A stretch of 64,000 nt of DNA from Ectocarpus siliculosus (taxonomy: Eukaryota; Sar; Phaeophyceae; Ectocarpales; Ectocarpaceae): positions 1,111,634 to 1,175,633 of the forward strand of contig FN649741.1 of assembly GCA_000310025.1 (NCBI GenBank), given 5' to 3'. Below, one piece after another: positions 48,095 through 58,725 of this stretch (its first letter is position 1; every line of letters starts with the position of its first letter). A model generated the notes under the pieces. That model ran no database searches and had not been told where the DNA came from. It saw nothing but the letters and a program-made list of their open reading frames with translations. The translations under genes and the position numbers were made by a program.

Positions 48095-48649
48095 TGCTGT
48101 CACACACCTTTTTCAAATGCTGTCTCCTTGATCAAAGCCACCCACACGTTGCGCTAGACCTTGCAAAACAGCTGCCTTCCGACCTTACTCGATAAACGCT
48201 CTACGCGTGCTTGGAACCGACTGGAGCAGAGGAGAGAGCCGCAGGGGAAGTCAGACAGCAAGAGGGGCAGCCGGCAGCAGCAGAGAGACGCACACGGAGT
48301 CGCCACGGCGGCCCCTTGTTGCGCGCGCGAAACCTCGGCCTCCATACCCACAAAAAAAAATAGCGAAATTCCGCCGCATCCATCCATCCGTTGTTCGCAC
48401 GGCAGTAGCCCCACACATCGTGTTGGGCAGCGTGCATCCGACAACAAAGCTCCCCGAGTCCGTCCACCTTTCTCGCCTCTTGTTTGTACCTTGTTCTATT
48501 GATAGCCGCCGTCGCTGACGCTTGGGGCGTCAATCCTGCCAGGTTACCCCGAGTTTAATCGGGGCGCCTCAGTTGCCTCAAGTTGTATAGCATTCGAAGA
48601 AAGCAAGCAACCCTCGAGACAGCAGTCTCACAGCAGTCGACGGAAGGAA

Positions 48650-51600
48650 ATGCAACTGTGTGTAGGGCGGTCTATGGCGATGCTGGCGATGGCGCTGAGA
48701 AACGCCAGCGGCTTCGTGGGGCCTGTTCGGTTCACCGCTGCGAGGTCGGCAGGTGAGCACTCGAGGGTTTTTGTTCGTACAAGGGTGTGGTGTCTACAAG
48801 CGGCACCTTCCGTTCAGCCGATATCGTTTATCAAGTTGAGGTTGAGGTCTGTTGGCAGCGCGGGAAGCTTCTGCTGCGATTCCCCGGCCCTCTTTGTCGC
48901 GCTGCGCAAATCTTACCCCGGCTCATTACAATGCTGGTGTTCTTCTCTTCCACCTTGCTTCAAAAGTATCTCGACCTCCCCACGGAGACTTGAAAATCTC
49001 CAATTCCACATCCATGTTGGTTGTGTTGCTGACCTTACGTGCGCCAGGTGGCGTCCTGAGGATGAGCTCCGGGCCAACGGCTGCCTCGCGCCCTAGCGTG
49101 CCGGTCCTCGACGCGCAGGCTGCGGAGCTCAAGGCCGAGCGGCTATGGGGTATGGCGGACGCCCAGAAGCCGGGGCTGTCGGTACCATCTGAGAGATTAG
49201 ACGTTGGGGAGGTGAGGTGCTGCTGTTCTGACTCTGCTGCGTTTTTCGTTTTTCGCGTTGTTTGCTGCGTCCACGCATCAAATCCACGGTTGCTCTCACA
49301 CACACGTATTGCTCGGCGATCGATACACGTGGGATTTCAAAACACTTTCCCGGCCTTTTTATAGTGGCGTTGAATTTTCCACTCGCCAATTAACGAAAAT
49401 GGATGATCAAGAGTTTGGTGTCGTGCCCATTACCTTTCTAGATCGTCAGCAACATCTGCTGTGCATTGACGATCGTTCGGCACCTCCGACTGGACAACAA
49501 TTTAGTTACTCTGTCGAGCGAAAACGCGGGCAACGACAGGCGGCTTTTTCACTCGCTGCAACAGCCCTTGAGTTCAGCGTAATCGTTTCCAACACATGGC
49601 TGGCGGCGGATTGAAAAATTGACAGCATGAAGCAGGGATTACTTTGGAAACCAAGGCCGCCTTCCGTCTACCGTCTTGGTACGAGTTCGGATAGGTAGAT
49701 ACTCCAGTTACAATCTAGTCGGCGGGTGGTTGGTTTTCCGCACGATGTGCGGCAAAGTTCCCTCTCTGGACTCAGATAGGGTTGTGGCATGTGCCACCAA
49801 CAGAAACCTTTGAGTGCCCGCAGTCACGACGCTCCTTTTCTATGTCTCGTGCGTTTTGACATCGATGCAACCGTAATTTGAAGTTGTGGTTGTTTTTTGT
49901 TATTTGGTTTTGTCCCCGCTCATGTCTACCTTTTGATATCCATACCGGCGACCTCAGTTTGACTGAGGGCGGTAGATAATACTTGTACTTGGCGCTTCCT
50001 CATCACACACCGGTCAAAAGAAATTGGCCTTGCCTCCTGTGGTAGGGTAATTTAATACCACTTTTTGCGATGCTTGGAACCACCATGTTGGCGTTGCTGT
50101 CGGACTTTTCCCTCTCCGCTGGGCCCCGGTTATGTAGGTCGTGTCGTTCCTCGAGGTGGTGTTCTTCACCTTGGCCATGGTGAGGCTGTTTCAACACAAA
50201 TTCTCTTCTTCGAGCTTTTTTTTTAGAGTCCTCAGCTCTCAAGTTCCGTGACTCAAGTGGGAGTAGCCTACCAGCTGGAGGCACGGTCAGTTTCTTTTGT
50301 CGGCGCGAGGGTAGGAAGTGCCACATGTTACCGAGCGGATGCAGTTGATGATAAAGTGGAAAGAAGTAAAAATAACACGTCGCTTCCGCTCGGTATGGGA
50401 CGCCAAACAGAATAAGAAGTACAAGATAAAAAAGAACCACCCATCAAGACAATAACAATCGCATATTTCTATTTCTATACCCCTGACTCTCAATAGGACG
50501 GGGTATACAGCAGTCACCGCCGGAGTTGCACCAGCCATGCCATTCCCAGACGCACAATCGTTTTAACAACGTTTGGGGGGCTCAAGATCAAGACACCGGT
50601 GATACCTGTATGCTCGATTCCAACACCAGCAGACAAACTCGCCGCATGGTGTCCCCCGTACCATGCCTGGGATATACGCCATGCCAGATTCTCGCCGGAC
50701 AGGCTAGGCCCCGCCATACGGAGACACGCATAGGGTTTCCGCGTATTTTATTAAGTACCCATGCATGTACATTGTCGGAAAAACGTAACTAAACAACAGT
50801 GGTGAACACACGGGTGTTTGGGTGCGGCAGCTTCGTCAGAGGCCGAAAGATAAATATTTTGACTCAAGACCTTGATTGATTAGCACCCCAAACATCTGGG
50901 AAGGATGCAGGAGTTTATCAAGGAATAGTTCAGTAGGCAACTTTTTTTTGTTAGTATCCTATTTACGTTTACGTTCCTATGAGCTTTTGCTACACCTTAA
51001 ATTGGCTTAGCTTAGACGCGGAGCTTGTTTTTCGCCTCATTTTTTCCACCTGTAATGAGGGAGGATGGTTGATTTCCCTTTAATTAGTGGGGATGAGGAA
51101 TTCGCCGCTGCCGACCCGTTTTCCTTGACTTCTGTCCCGCTGTCAGACCGGTTTGTGTTGAATCGTGTATTGGTCGTTGGCCTCAAGGAAGAGCGGGAGA
51201 GTGGGCAGCGCAGCCCACAAACAGCTCCATGACACAAGGCTCAACGAATACATATTCCCATTCAACATAAATATTGTCATTGTTGGATGAATAAAAGGTA
51301 TTGCCGCCAAGAGGATGGTGGGTAGAGGTAGAGATGATAATGGTTTTTGAAGTGAAGACAACAACAGCAACAGCGTGCCAACAACATTAACAACGAGACA
51401 CGCACTTGTTCATAGTTCATATCCATGTTCAATTGCCTACCGGATGTAGACTCTTCCCACATGACCTTGCTCGTTACACAGCGGTCAACGTCGTAGTGGA
51501 AGTCCTCTAAAGTCTTAACTGCCCTTGAAATTGAACGAAATAGGTCCAAGCGGCTGCTGAGAGCACGCCGCGGCAAGATTCGGTGAGCATCCCTGGCATG

Positions 51601-51753
51601 GGTGTTTTCGGCAAGAGGGAGAGGGACGACTTCATCGAAGGAGAGGGGGAAACATCCGCGTTGCGGCGGTATCAATACAGCGATCAGCTTTTGACGGACG
51701 ACGACAGCGGAGAAGAGAGCAGGGAAGACGACGGCAACGAGTACTACATTTGA
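48650..51753 (+). CDS. Unidentified gene with organelle-type N-terminus (three exons supported)
   Basis: Exon 1 (48650-48752, phase 0 to 1) encodes an Arg/Ala/Met-rich start such as MAMLAMALRNASGFVGPVRF, then TAARSAG, which resembles a mitochondrial presequence. Exon 2 (49048-49211, phase 1 to 0) reads VPVLDAQAAELKAERLWGMA and GLSVPSERLDVGE. A C-terminal exon (51544-51753, phase 0) ends RYQYSDQLLTDDDSGEESRE, then NEYYI and a stop. Linking the last exon to the first two is inference from strand, phase and order. A possible small exon at 50236-50286 (SSSVTQVGVAYQLEA) has an unmatched phase. No family was recognised. Confidence 0.5.
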
Positions 51754-53420
51754 TTGTTGCCTCGAATCCGGACATAGTTAGACTGTAACGTACGTGTACC
51801 TCACGCCACCGGGATAGTGGTAGGCTTAGGAATTTCTCTGCGAGGTGCAATCAATCCGCCGCGGACCGCTCCGGCAAAATCTGTCGGCTGGGTTTGCTTA
51901 GTGTTGATTCTACCACCGTTTTTTTTTTATCCTGATGGCTTATGTAGCCGCAACTCCGCCTCGTCTCTTTGGCAGTGTTTTGAATGTGGCTTGACTTGTG
52001 CTAGCTAGTAACTACTGTAAGTGTGTATGAAACCTGGGAACCCTGAGGCCATGAAGTGGAAGCTTGGGCTTTAGCTTTGGGCCTGATGGGTTGCGGCCGA
52101 TCTGCCTGCAACATATTCGTTTGCGAGTTTCGGGAAATGTTTCAACTTGACGAAGAAGGTCTTGATAGGAGAGAGCCGTTGTACAGGCAATTCATGAACT
52201 TTGCAAGGCGTTTGAGGCGGTGCTAGCGTCCCGCCGGGAGGACGGGAAATTCTGGTCTGATCGCAGGGAAACAATCAAATCAAGAACGTTGGTTGTGTAG
52301 TGGTTTCTTTTTCCAGTGTTCCTGTACTACCATGCACTCGCCTGTCTCGCCTCTCTGCGGAATGCATGTGCTATACATGCTCGCTTTGGTGGCGTTTGGT
52401 CTGCTGCTTGTTTGAAGTCATGAACCCGAGTGGGGTGCAGCGCTTCGCGGTTTAAGGCCTAACTCATGCATACGGGCAGGTCAAGTGGTTTAAGTCGAAA
52501 TGCGAATTTCCGGGTAAACATTCATGCCTGGGGCGGCATGCTTCTGCTGGTTCTTTTCGTACCCGGCACACTGTTCGAGAAGGGGAGATGTTTGCTGCGA
52601 AGGGCTTAACGCTCTGTAAAGGATTTTAAATGCAAGCACGTGCATGGTTGGCCCTAAATTACTCCGAAAATATTCAGTCCCATCCAGACAAGGAGGATGG
52701 CTTCAAGTACTGCTGTCGTTCTTGGAATCAAAATAATACTGCTGTCATCGCGGGTATCTGAACAGGAGAGAAAAAGTCATATCTCTTCTCTCTTGCTATG
52801 GCATGCTGTCCATTCCGTTTGACCGAGCATTGGAGGCTTGGCACGGCAGCGGTCTTGGGTGGGTTGCCATATCTTTAATGGAGATATCTTGATCCACCCC
52901 GTTTGGGGGGCGCGTTTTGAAAACTGAACGCTATACGTGTATGTAGCCGAGCAATCGGCGACACTCTAAGCTACTGCTCGGTGAGGAAATTGTTGTTGTT
53001 GTCTTCGTGTTGAAGGCAGAGCGTGGTTGGTGGGGAAGTACAGCAGGCCAAGCAAGGCTGTAGCTGTGTTCATATTTGGGGAGGGGGGGGGGCACCAAAC
53101 AAAAAATGCAATTGCACTATTGTACTCAACCGTTTTCGAAATCATGATTTCGCGCCCCCCCCTATCCGTAGATTTCGTAGATCCACAGCAGAGGCATCCA
53201 CCTGACTGAGGCTTCTCGTTCATCTACATCTAGCTCTGTCGAGCTTGCGCATTGCAAACTGCTGTGAAGGCAAGGCTTAACTGGGGCACTCGGGTCTTGC
53301 TACTGGCTGATTGCACCAATCGAAAACGTTGAAGCTACATCGTCGATCGAGTCTTCAGCGAAGAAAGACGAACACACGAGGCAGCCGGCGGGGTGCTTCG
53401 CCGGCCTTCATGATCAACCC
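51754..53420. other. Intergenic, upstream of the YidD gene
   Basis: No exon is supported. It contains a short G run at 53083-53091 and poly-T stretches. Any promoter of the YidD gene should lie at the right end; no clear TATA box was identified. Confidence 0.4.
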
Positions 53421-53584
53421 ATGACCCGAACAACAACTACGCTCCGAGCGCCGCTGGTGCTATTCTTCTCGTTGGTGGTGGTATGGCTTCCGGGTTGCTT
53501 CGGTGGTGCTACTAGAATCGACGGTCGTCCTGCTCGCCGCCACGTCGCGCGAGCAGCCGACTACAGCCTTGGGAACGCACCGGT

Positions 53585-53622
<38 letters not shown>

Positions 53623-54134
53623 CTGTTCGGCGTAGTCGTCGCCACCGCACGCCGGTTGTCGCGTGCATGAACCACTGCACTCCTGGGGGAGTGGCAGCGT
53701 TGGCGAGACCGTTTTGGCCAGACCGGGGCCAAGGCTCGGCACAACCTCGTGGAAGCCCACCGGCCCTCTGGACGTTGGCATGTGCGGCCGGGGTGGTGGC
53801 AGTAGCGTCGGCCAGGTCGGCGGTGTCGCGACTGGTGCTGGCCAGCGACGACGGGGAGCAGGACGGAGGGGGAGCTGCCGTCAACAAGGTTGGAGCGGCC
53901 ATGATCTCCTTCATCAAGGCGTACAAGAAGGAGCTGTCGCCTTTGATCCCTCCGGCGTGCCGCTTCTTGCCGACATGTTCGGTGTACGGCGTGCAGGCAA
54001 TCGAGAAGTTCGGCCCGACGAAGGGGGCGGTGCTGACGGCGTGGCGGTTGATGCGGTGCAACCCTTTCGCCGGGTACGGGGTCGATTACCCTCAGTGGCC
54101 TCCCCCGGGCTGGTTTGCGGGAGAAAGGTGGTGA
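53421..54134 (+). CDS. yidD: YidD-family membrane insertion factor, probably plastid-targeted
   Basis: YidD is a small bacterial protein that aids YidC-dependent membrane protein insertion; algae carry a plastid form. This intronless 237-residue frame starts at ATG 53421. Residues 1-30 look like a signal peptide (APLVLFFSLVVVWLPG), followed by CFGGA, where Phe near the cleavage point fits the stramenopile bipartite plastid presequence. A run of about 12 Ala codons and an Arg-rich stretch follow, then a hydrophobic segment near residues 115-135. The YidD domain begins at residue 161: MISFIKAYKKELSPLIPPAC, CRFLPTCSVYG, AIEKFGPTKGAVLTAWRLMR, CNPF, and ends PQWPPPGWF. The paired Cys and the RxxRCNPF core are intact. 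The domain call is firm; the location is inference. Confidence 0.9.
53586..53621 (+). repeat. (GCA)12 tract inside the YidD presequence
   Basis: Twelve GCA codons in a row encode alanine between the signal-like region and the mature domain. As a trinucleotide microsatellite it is likely to vary in length between strains without breaking frame. Confidence 0.9.
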
Positions 54135-55465
54135 ATGCATCATGTACTACTGCTGCTGTCGCAAGCGCAACTTTCCGCACGCAGAATTCAACAGTATACT
54201 TGTACAAAGAAGAGTTAGGGTCACTTGCGGTGGTCGACGACGGGGCGAGGCGTAAATACTGTCCTACAGCAGTAATAGCTGTTAGACAATAGGCTGCGTT
54301 TTGGCGACAATGGGGTCGCCGGTAGTCTGTATAATGCGGCACCGAGAGGTGATGTTCAGGCCCCAACCGTATAGGCTTTGTTCCACTGCCGTGTGTGTGT
54401 TGCTTGCGTAACGGTTGTGAAAATGTGGTCGCACTTGGGGCGCTTATGTACGTGTGTGCACCATTGTTTTGCGTCGTTCTACAAGTACAAAACCCTCACT
54501 CGAACCTTCGTCATTCGTGAATAACTGGCTGTTGTGTGTTTTGCCTTGCAGCTGTCGGGCAAGAGCACCATTCAGTGGCAGTCAGGCCTTGCTCGTCTTG
54601 TAATCCTTGTTGCGATGCCGTTCGTGAACGGCGTTGGAATCCGATACATGTGCTGTGGCGTACGCTGACAAGATCGCAGCGCATGAACCTAATCGATTCG
54701 TTCGTTGTGGTTTCGGCGTCAACGGCATTGCGTGAGGCTTTTCATGGAGAGCGGAAGACTCATCTTGCTCAAAACTGTTGTCATCCTCCTCGGGTGAAAC
54801 ATCGCTTATTATTTCGGGGCTGCTCTTCTTGGGTCATGAGGCCTACGTGCGAGGTTGTTTTTCGAAGATGCCAAAACACACAGACCAGCAGTCGAACTGC
54901 GCGTCCCTTTTCGTGGAACGGGCATGGCGACTACATGCGCAACCTACTCGCTCTTTCTTGAACGAAAGTGATTTTAAGAGTAAATACATGTGCCGACTTT
55001 TGGCCTGGCGCCACGGCGTGGGTAGTGTCCGGCATCTTGTCACTGCTGTAGGGAGCAGGGCGCCGGTCCAACCCACCTTGGTGACAAGCGACAACCCCTC
55101 CGCACCGTGAAAATGACGGGACAAACCTCGCCTACATCTAATGCAGCCTTATGGTTGCTGGTACAACACGGGTCCCAAAGAATGTACTTCCCTGGGCATT
55201 CATCAGCTCATTGAAAGGAGCCTCCACCAAGTCATAGAATCCATCGCGGAACAAAGTGGTCAATCGCTTGTCACGTGTTTAATATTTTTTCGAATCAACA
55301 CGCCATATCTCCCCCGTTGCTTTGTACATGATACCGCGCGATGCTCTATCAACACAGCGCACCTTACACCTACCCGCGCGCAAACACCATTACCGGTGTG
55401 CGCAATATCTTTTGGAACCTATTATTTTGGGTACAACTCATGCTTCTATCAACACACGATCACTT
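54135..55465. other. Intergenic between YidD and the HD-domain gene (convergent 3' ends)
   Basis: No exon is supported. The frame at 54536-54961 has no recognisable motif. Confidence 0.45.
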
Positions 55466-58005
55466 TTACGAAAGCCTCCTCTCAGCAACTTGTTCCGTCC
55501 TCTCAACAACTTGCTCCGTGCATCCGGTAGGAATAACCCCTGCGTTGAGCATCTCCACCTCAGCTGCCACATTTTCTCTCGCTTTTGCCTCAAAGGTTCG
55601 TTGGTATTCGTCAGTGGCGAATATCGAGCCTGTCGAGAGAAATTCGCGCAAAATTTCCGCTCGCTTTTTGCAGTACGTGTCGGCTGGAACATGGATGTAC
55701 TCTTCGCGAATCTGGGTTGACGCCAGGCGGAAGAAAGAGCCGTGGGGGGATGGTGGAATTTGCACATTTCTTCGTTCGAAAAATACATAATATGCTTTAT
55801 GCGGGTGAAGAGACGCAATGTATCTTCACCAGGTCGGTGAATCTCAATCTTTCGCCAGCTCATCATATCGTTGAAGTCTTCTGGCCAGCGTCGAACCAGA
55901 AGGAGTTCAATGCAAGGTCCGAAGAGGAAAAGAATCAGCTTCTTCGATGCAAGAAAATGAAACAATGCACATGCCGAAATGCAAGGTACAAGTATGGAAC
56001 CAAGAAGCCTTTCAGCACGTTGATGTTGCAGCCACGGCTGTTGCACGGCGGTAGTTGACAGTCACTCCAGTGCCGTCAAACACTTTTTTTTCAGCAAACA
56101 CAGCAGCGCCATGCCAAACACAACGGCTTGCACATCGTTGCGTTTTGGTTCACCTGTGAAGCGTAGGTGAGATATCCGCTACGTTCTCTCCCGACAACCG
56201 CCATGTCGAGGTCGATGAAAGCCCGCAGGTCTTGGTCGTCCGACCCGGAAACGCTATGTCGTTTCGTGGCGATGATGTAGTCCGAAACTGTAGTCGAGTC
56301 TGAAGCGCTCAATCCCACTGCCTCCGAAAACTTTCTGAACAACGCTTCGCTGTCCTCCTCGTTGCTCCCGCTCTTGGGGTCGTAGACGACGCTGTGGGGC
56401 ATATTGGAAGGCGGGAAAGATTAAGGTTTAGGTACCAATTTTGGGAGGTAACTACCCGCCGAGAGATGCAGCCGTCTGTTCGATCCCGTCTACAACAATC
56501 AGGACTAACTAGAGAGGTAACAACACCTGGTTTGTCAGTACAGCTTGCATGCATCTGCTGCTAAAGACTACGTGTGATACGCTAATTGCTCCGGGATGCG
56601 CGGGCCGAAGCCCAAGTTGAGATCTATTGCGCTCGGGTGCGTACGCGGGGAGGCGGGGCATTGAAGCAAACGAAGGGAATAACAATTCGGTTTCGTGTAC
56701 CAGACCCGGTGGGCATTTTCACGGCCGACGTTGTCAGTGCAACTACACCTCTAAGTGGTAGCAACATTGAATATACTTAGTAGGGTCGCGTTGAAGGGTG
56801 GTACAATCATCTGCGGCGGGACCACAAGCTTCGGGGGTGCTGCTCTCACTCGTGGAAGAAGATCGCCAGCTGAACAAGCCGTGGATGTCGCAGGTTAGGA
56901 AAGTCTCTGTCGGCCTGTTCCAGCATGTCCGCGACGTGCTCAAACGTATGGTAGTGGCGGCCTTCCTCGCTGCATTTTTGTGTTGGGGGCATTTGGTCCA
57001 CATCCAGTTAGAGAGCGGTGACATGTTGATTAAGAAACCGCTTTCTCTACCACTTCGTCGCCATATCCTTGTGAAATTGGTACATTGCATGCTAGCTCCG
57101 GAGCCTGTCGAGTGCATAGAAACACGGTCCACAACAAGTTCGAGCTGAGACCATTCTCCAATTGCAAATTGGGGTCTCAGCAGCTCGATGTTACGCATCT
57201 CTGAAGAAGCAGGTGTACACTGGAATGCAGCAATTCTTATTGTGAGATACATTGTATGCAAGGAGGGCAATTGGGATATGCCCGATTCCCGACGGTCTCA
57301 TGCATGGGGGTGTTGAGTTTCTTCTGCGGAGCGAAGGTGCGGAGCGAAGAGACACCCCTGCCGTTTGTAAAGTACTCCCCGGGTCTTCGCGAGTGTTTCT
57401 CCTCTCGTGTACAATTATTCTGTAGAAAACAAATTCACGCCATGGCCGCGTACAAAAACACCCGAAACCAATCAGAGAGTCTACTACAACGAATAGACGA
57501 CAATGCAAGTCTAAATGGATGCGCGAAAGCCTGCTCACAATAACTACTGGTGTAGGGGGTAGCAACACATTTTGCACACAGCTTCCAGCAGTAGTGTAGG
57601 AATCTGAAATTTCTTCCATGTGTCTGGGGATGCCCTACCGCTCTTTCTCCAATTAGACCCTTGGTGTGCGCTTCCCTCTTTGCTATACTACCACCACCAC
57701 CCCCTCCCAATCTTCCTGTCCATGTTTACCACACCTTGGGGCAATTGATGGAGCATGGAGTCAGCGTAGAATACAACACTCTTTTCTATGATAGAAATGG
57801 ATTCGTTGTGTCATACTAAGAAAAATAAAAAAAAACAATCGACCTCCAGCAATAGTACTCACTCAACCCAAAAATAATTTGTGTGTCAACGATACCTGTA
57901 TCCGTCTCGCAATGTTTCGCCCCATTCCTCGGAGGGCGCGTTGTCGATGCCGAGTGCGTGGCAGAGAGAAACCCACCGCCGCATCACCAGCTTCTCTCTT
58001 GACAT
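55466..58005 (-). CDS. Predicted metal-dependent phosphohydrolase, HD superfamily (four exons)
   Basis: Four exons join in phase (57896-58005, 56850-56969, 56154-56391, 55466-55711; 714 nt, 237 residues plus stop). The protein resembles the bacterial family of predicted HD-superfamily hydrolases (COG4339 type). The start MSREKLVMRRWVSLCHALGI leads to GRHYHTFEHVADMLE and LVQLAIFFHDVVYDP, where His and His-Asp are the metal-ligand candidates. NEEDSEALF, YIIATKRH and FIDLDMAVVG follow, then IREEYIHVPADTYCKKRAEI, all in family order. The C-terminal tail (about 15 residues, Glu/Arg-rich) is extra. Substrate is unknown. No targeting peptide is obvious, so it is probably cytosolic. It is divergent from the gene starting at 58726, with about 720 bp between them. 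Confidence 0.85.
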
Positions 58006-58725
58006 CTCTGTCGAGGTGTTGCACAGTAAGTTGTTCGCTCCTGTCTTAGACGTGTTGGTTGATCACTCGATCGGTGGGGGACCGCAAATGGATGTTGTCT
58101 GACAACCAGATACGTGGGAATACTCTCTTGTGCGTGTGCCCCTCACGCAGAGCATCACTCCCCACGACACTACAATTACACGACAACAAGGGATGGGCCT
58201 CTAGTGCCGGGACACCCTAGGAACCCGAGGTAAGTGGCGGGAGATTTTCCTTCCACTTGTTCTGAGTCATTGACTCTAGGGTTGATATGGGATCGGGCCG
58301 TTGTACGGATTGGTGGAGTTGATCACCATCGCGTACGAATGATTTTTCCTCCTTTAGACAGTCTGGCGAACCTTCACGACGCCTCGTTGCCATCCACAGG
58401 CAAGCGCGGTGTGCAACATTCGGGGAGAGAGAGACACACGCAAGAGTAGACTATTGCTGCGCTCCCTGCTCCTATTATAGCTTCGACCCAAATCCGGGGC
58501 TATCTTCGGTAAGGAGTGTTCCGCTGATGTGTCGAAAAATGCGTAACAATGCACGTGCGGTGCGAACACGACATTTTCTTTTGGGCCTGCTGCTTCGTCG
58601 ATCTTTTGGCCTGCTGTTCATAGGGCAAGGAAGGAAGGAAAAGCCCCAAGCACGCTTGCCCGAGGCTGTGCGAGGCCGCAGGTGGTGGTTTTTCTTGGTG
58701 CCTCCTGGAGGGCTGTGCAGCAGCC
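58006..58725. promoter_or_regulatory. Shared intergenic region of two divergent genes
   Basis: Lies between the start codons of the HD-domain gene (58005, minus) and the basic nuclear-type gene (58726, plus). A bidirectional promoter is inferred from layout only; no TATA or defined element was recognised. Confidence 0.35.

Noticed and set aside
51277-51675. 132-codon minus-strand frame
   Set aside because: Overlaps the plus-strand C-terminal exon 51544-51753, whose acidic tail and stop look genuine. No partner exons on the minus strand.
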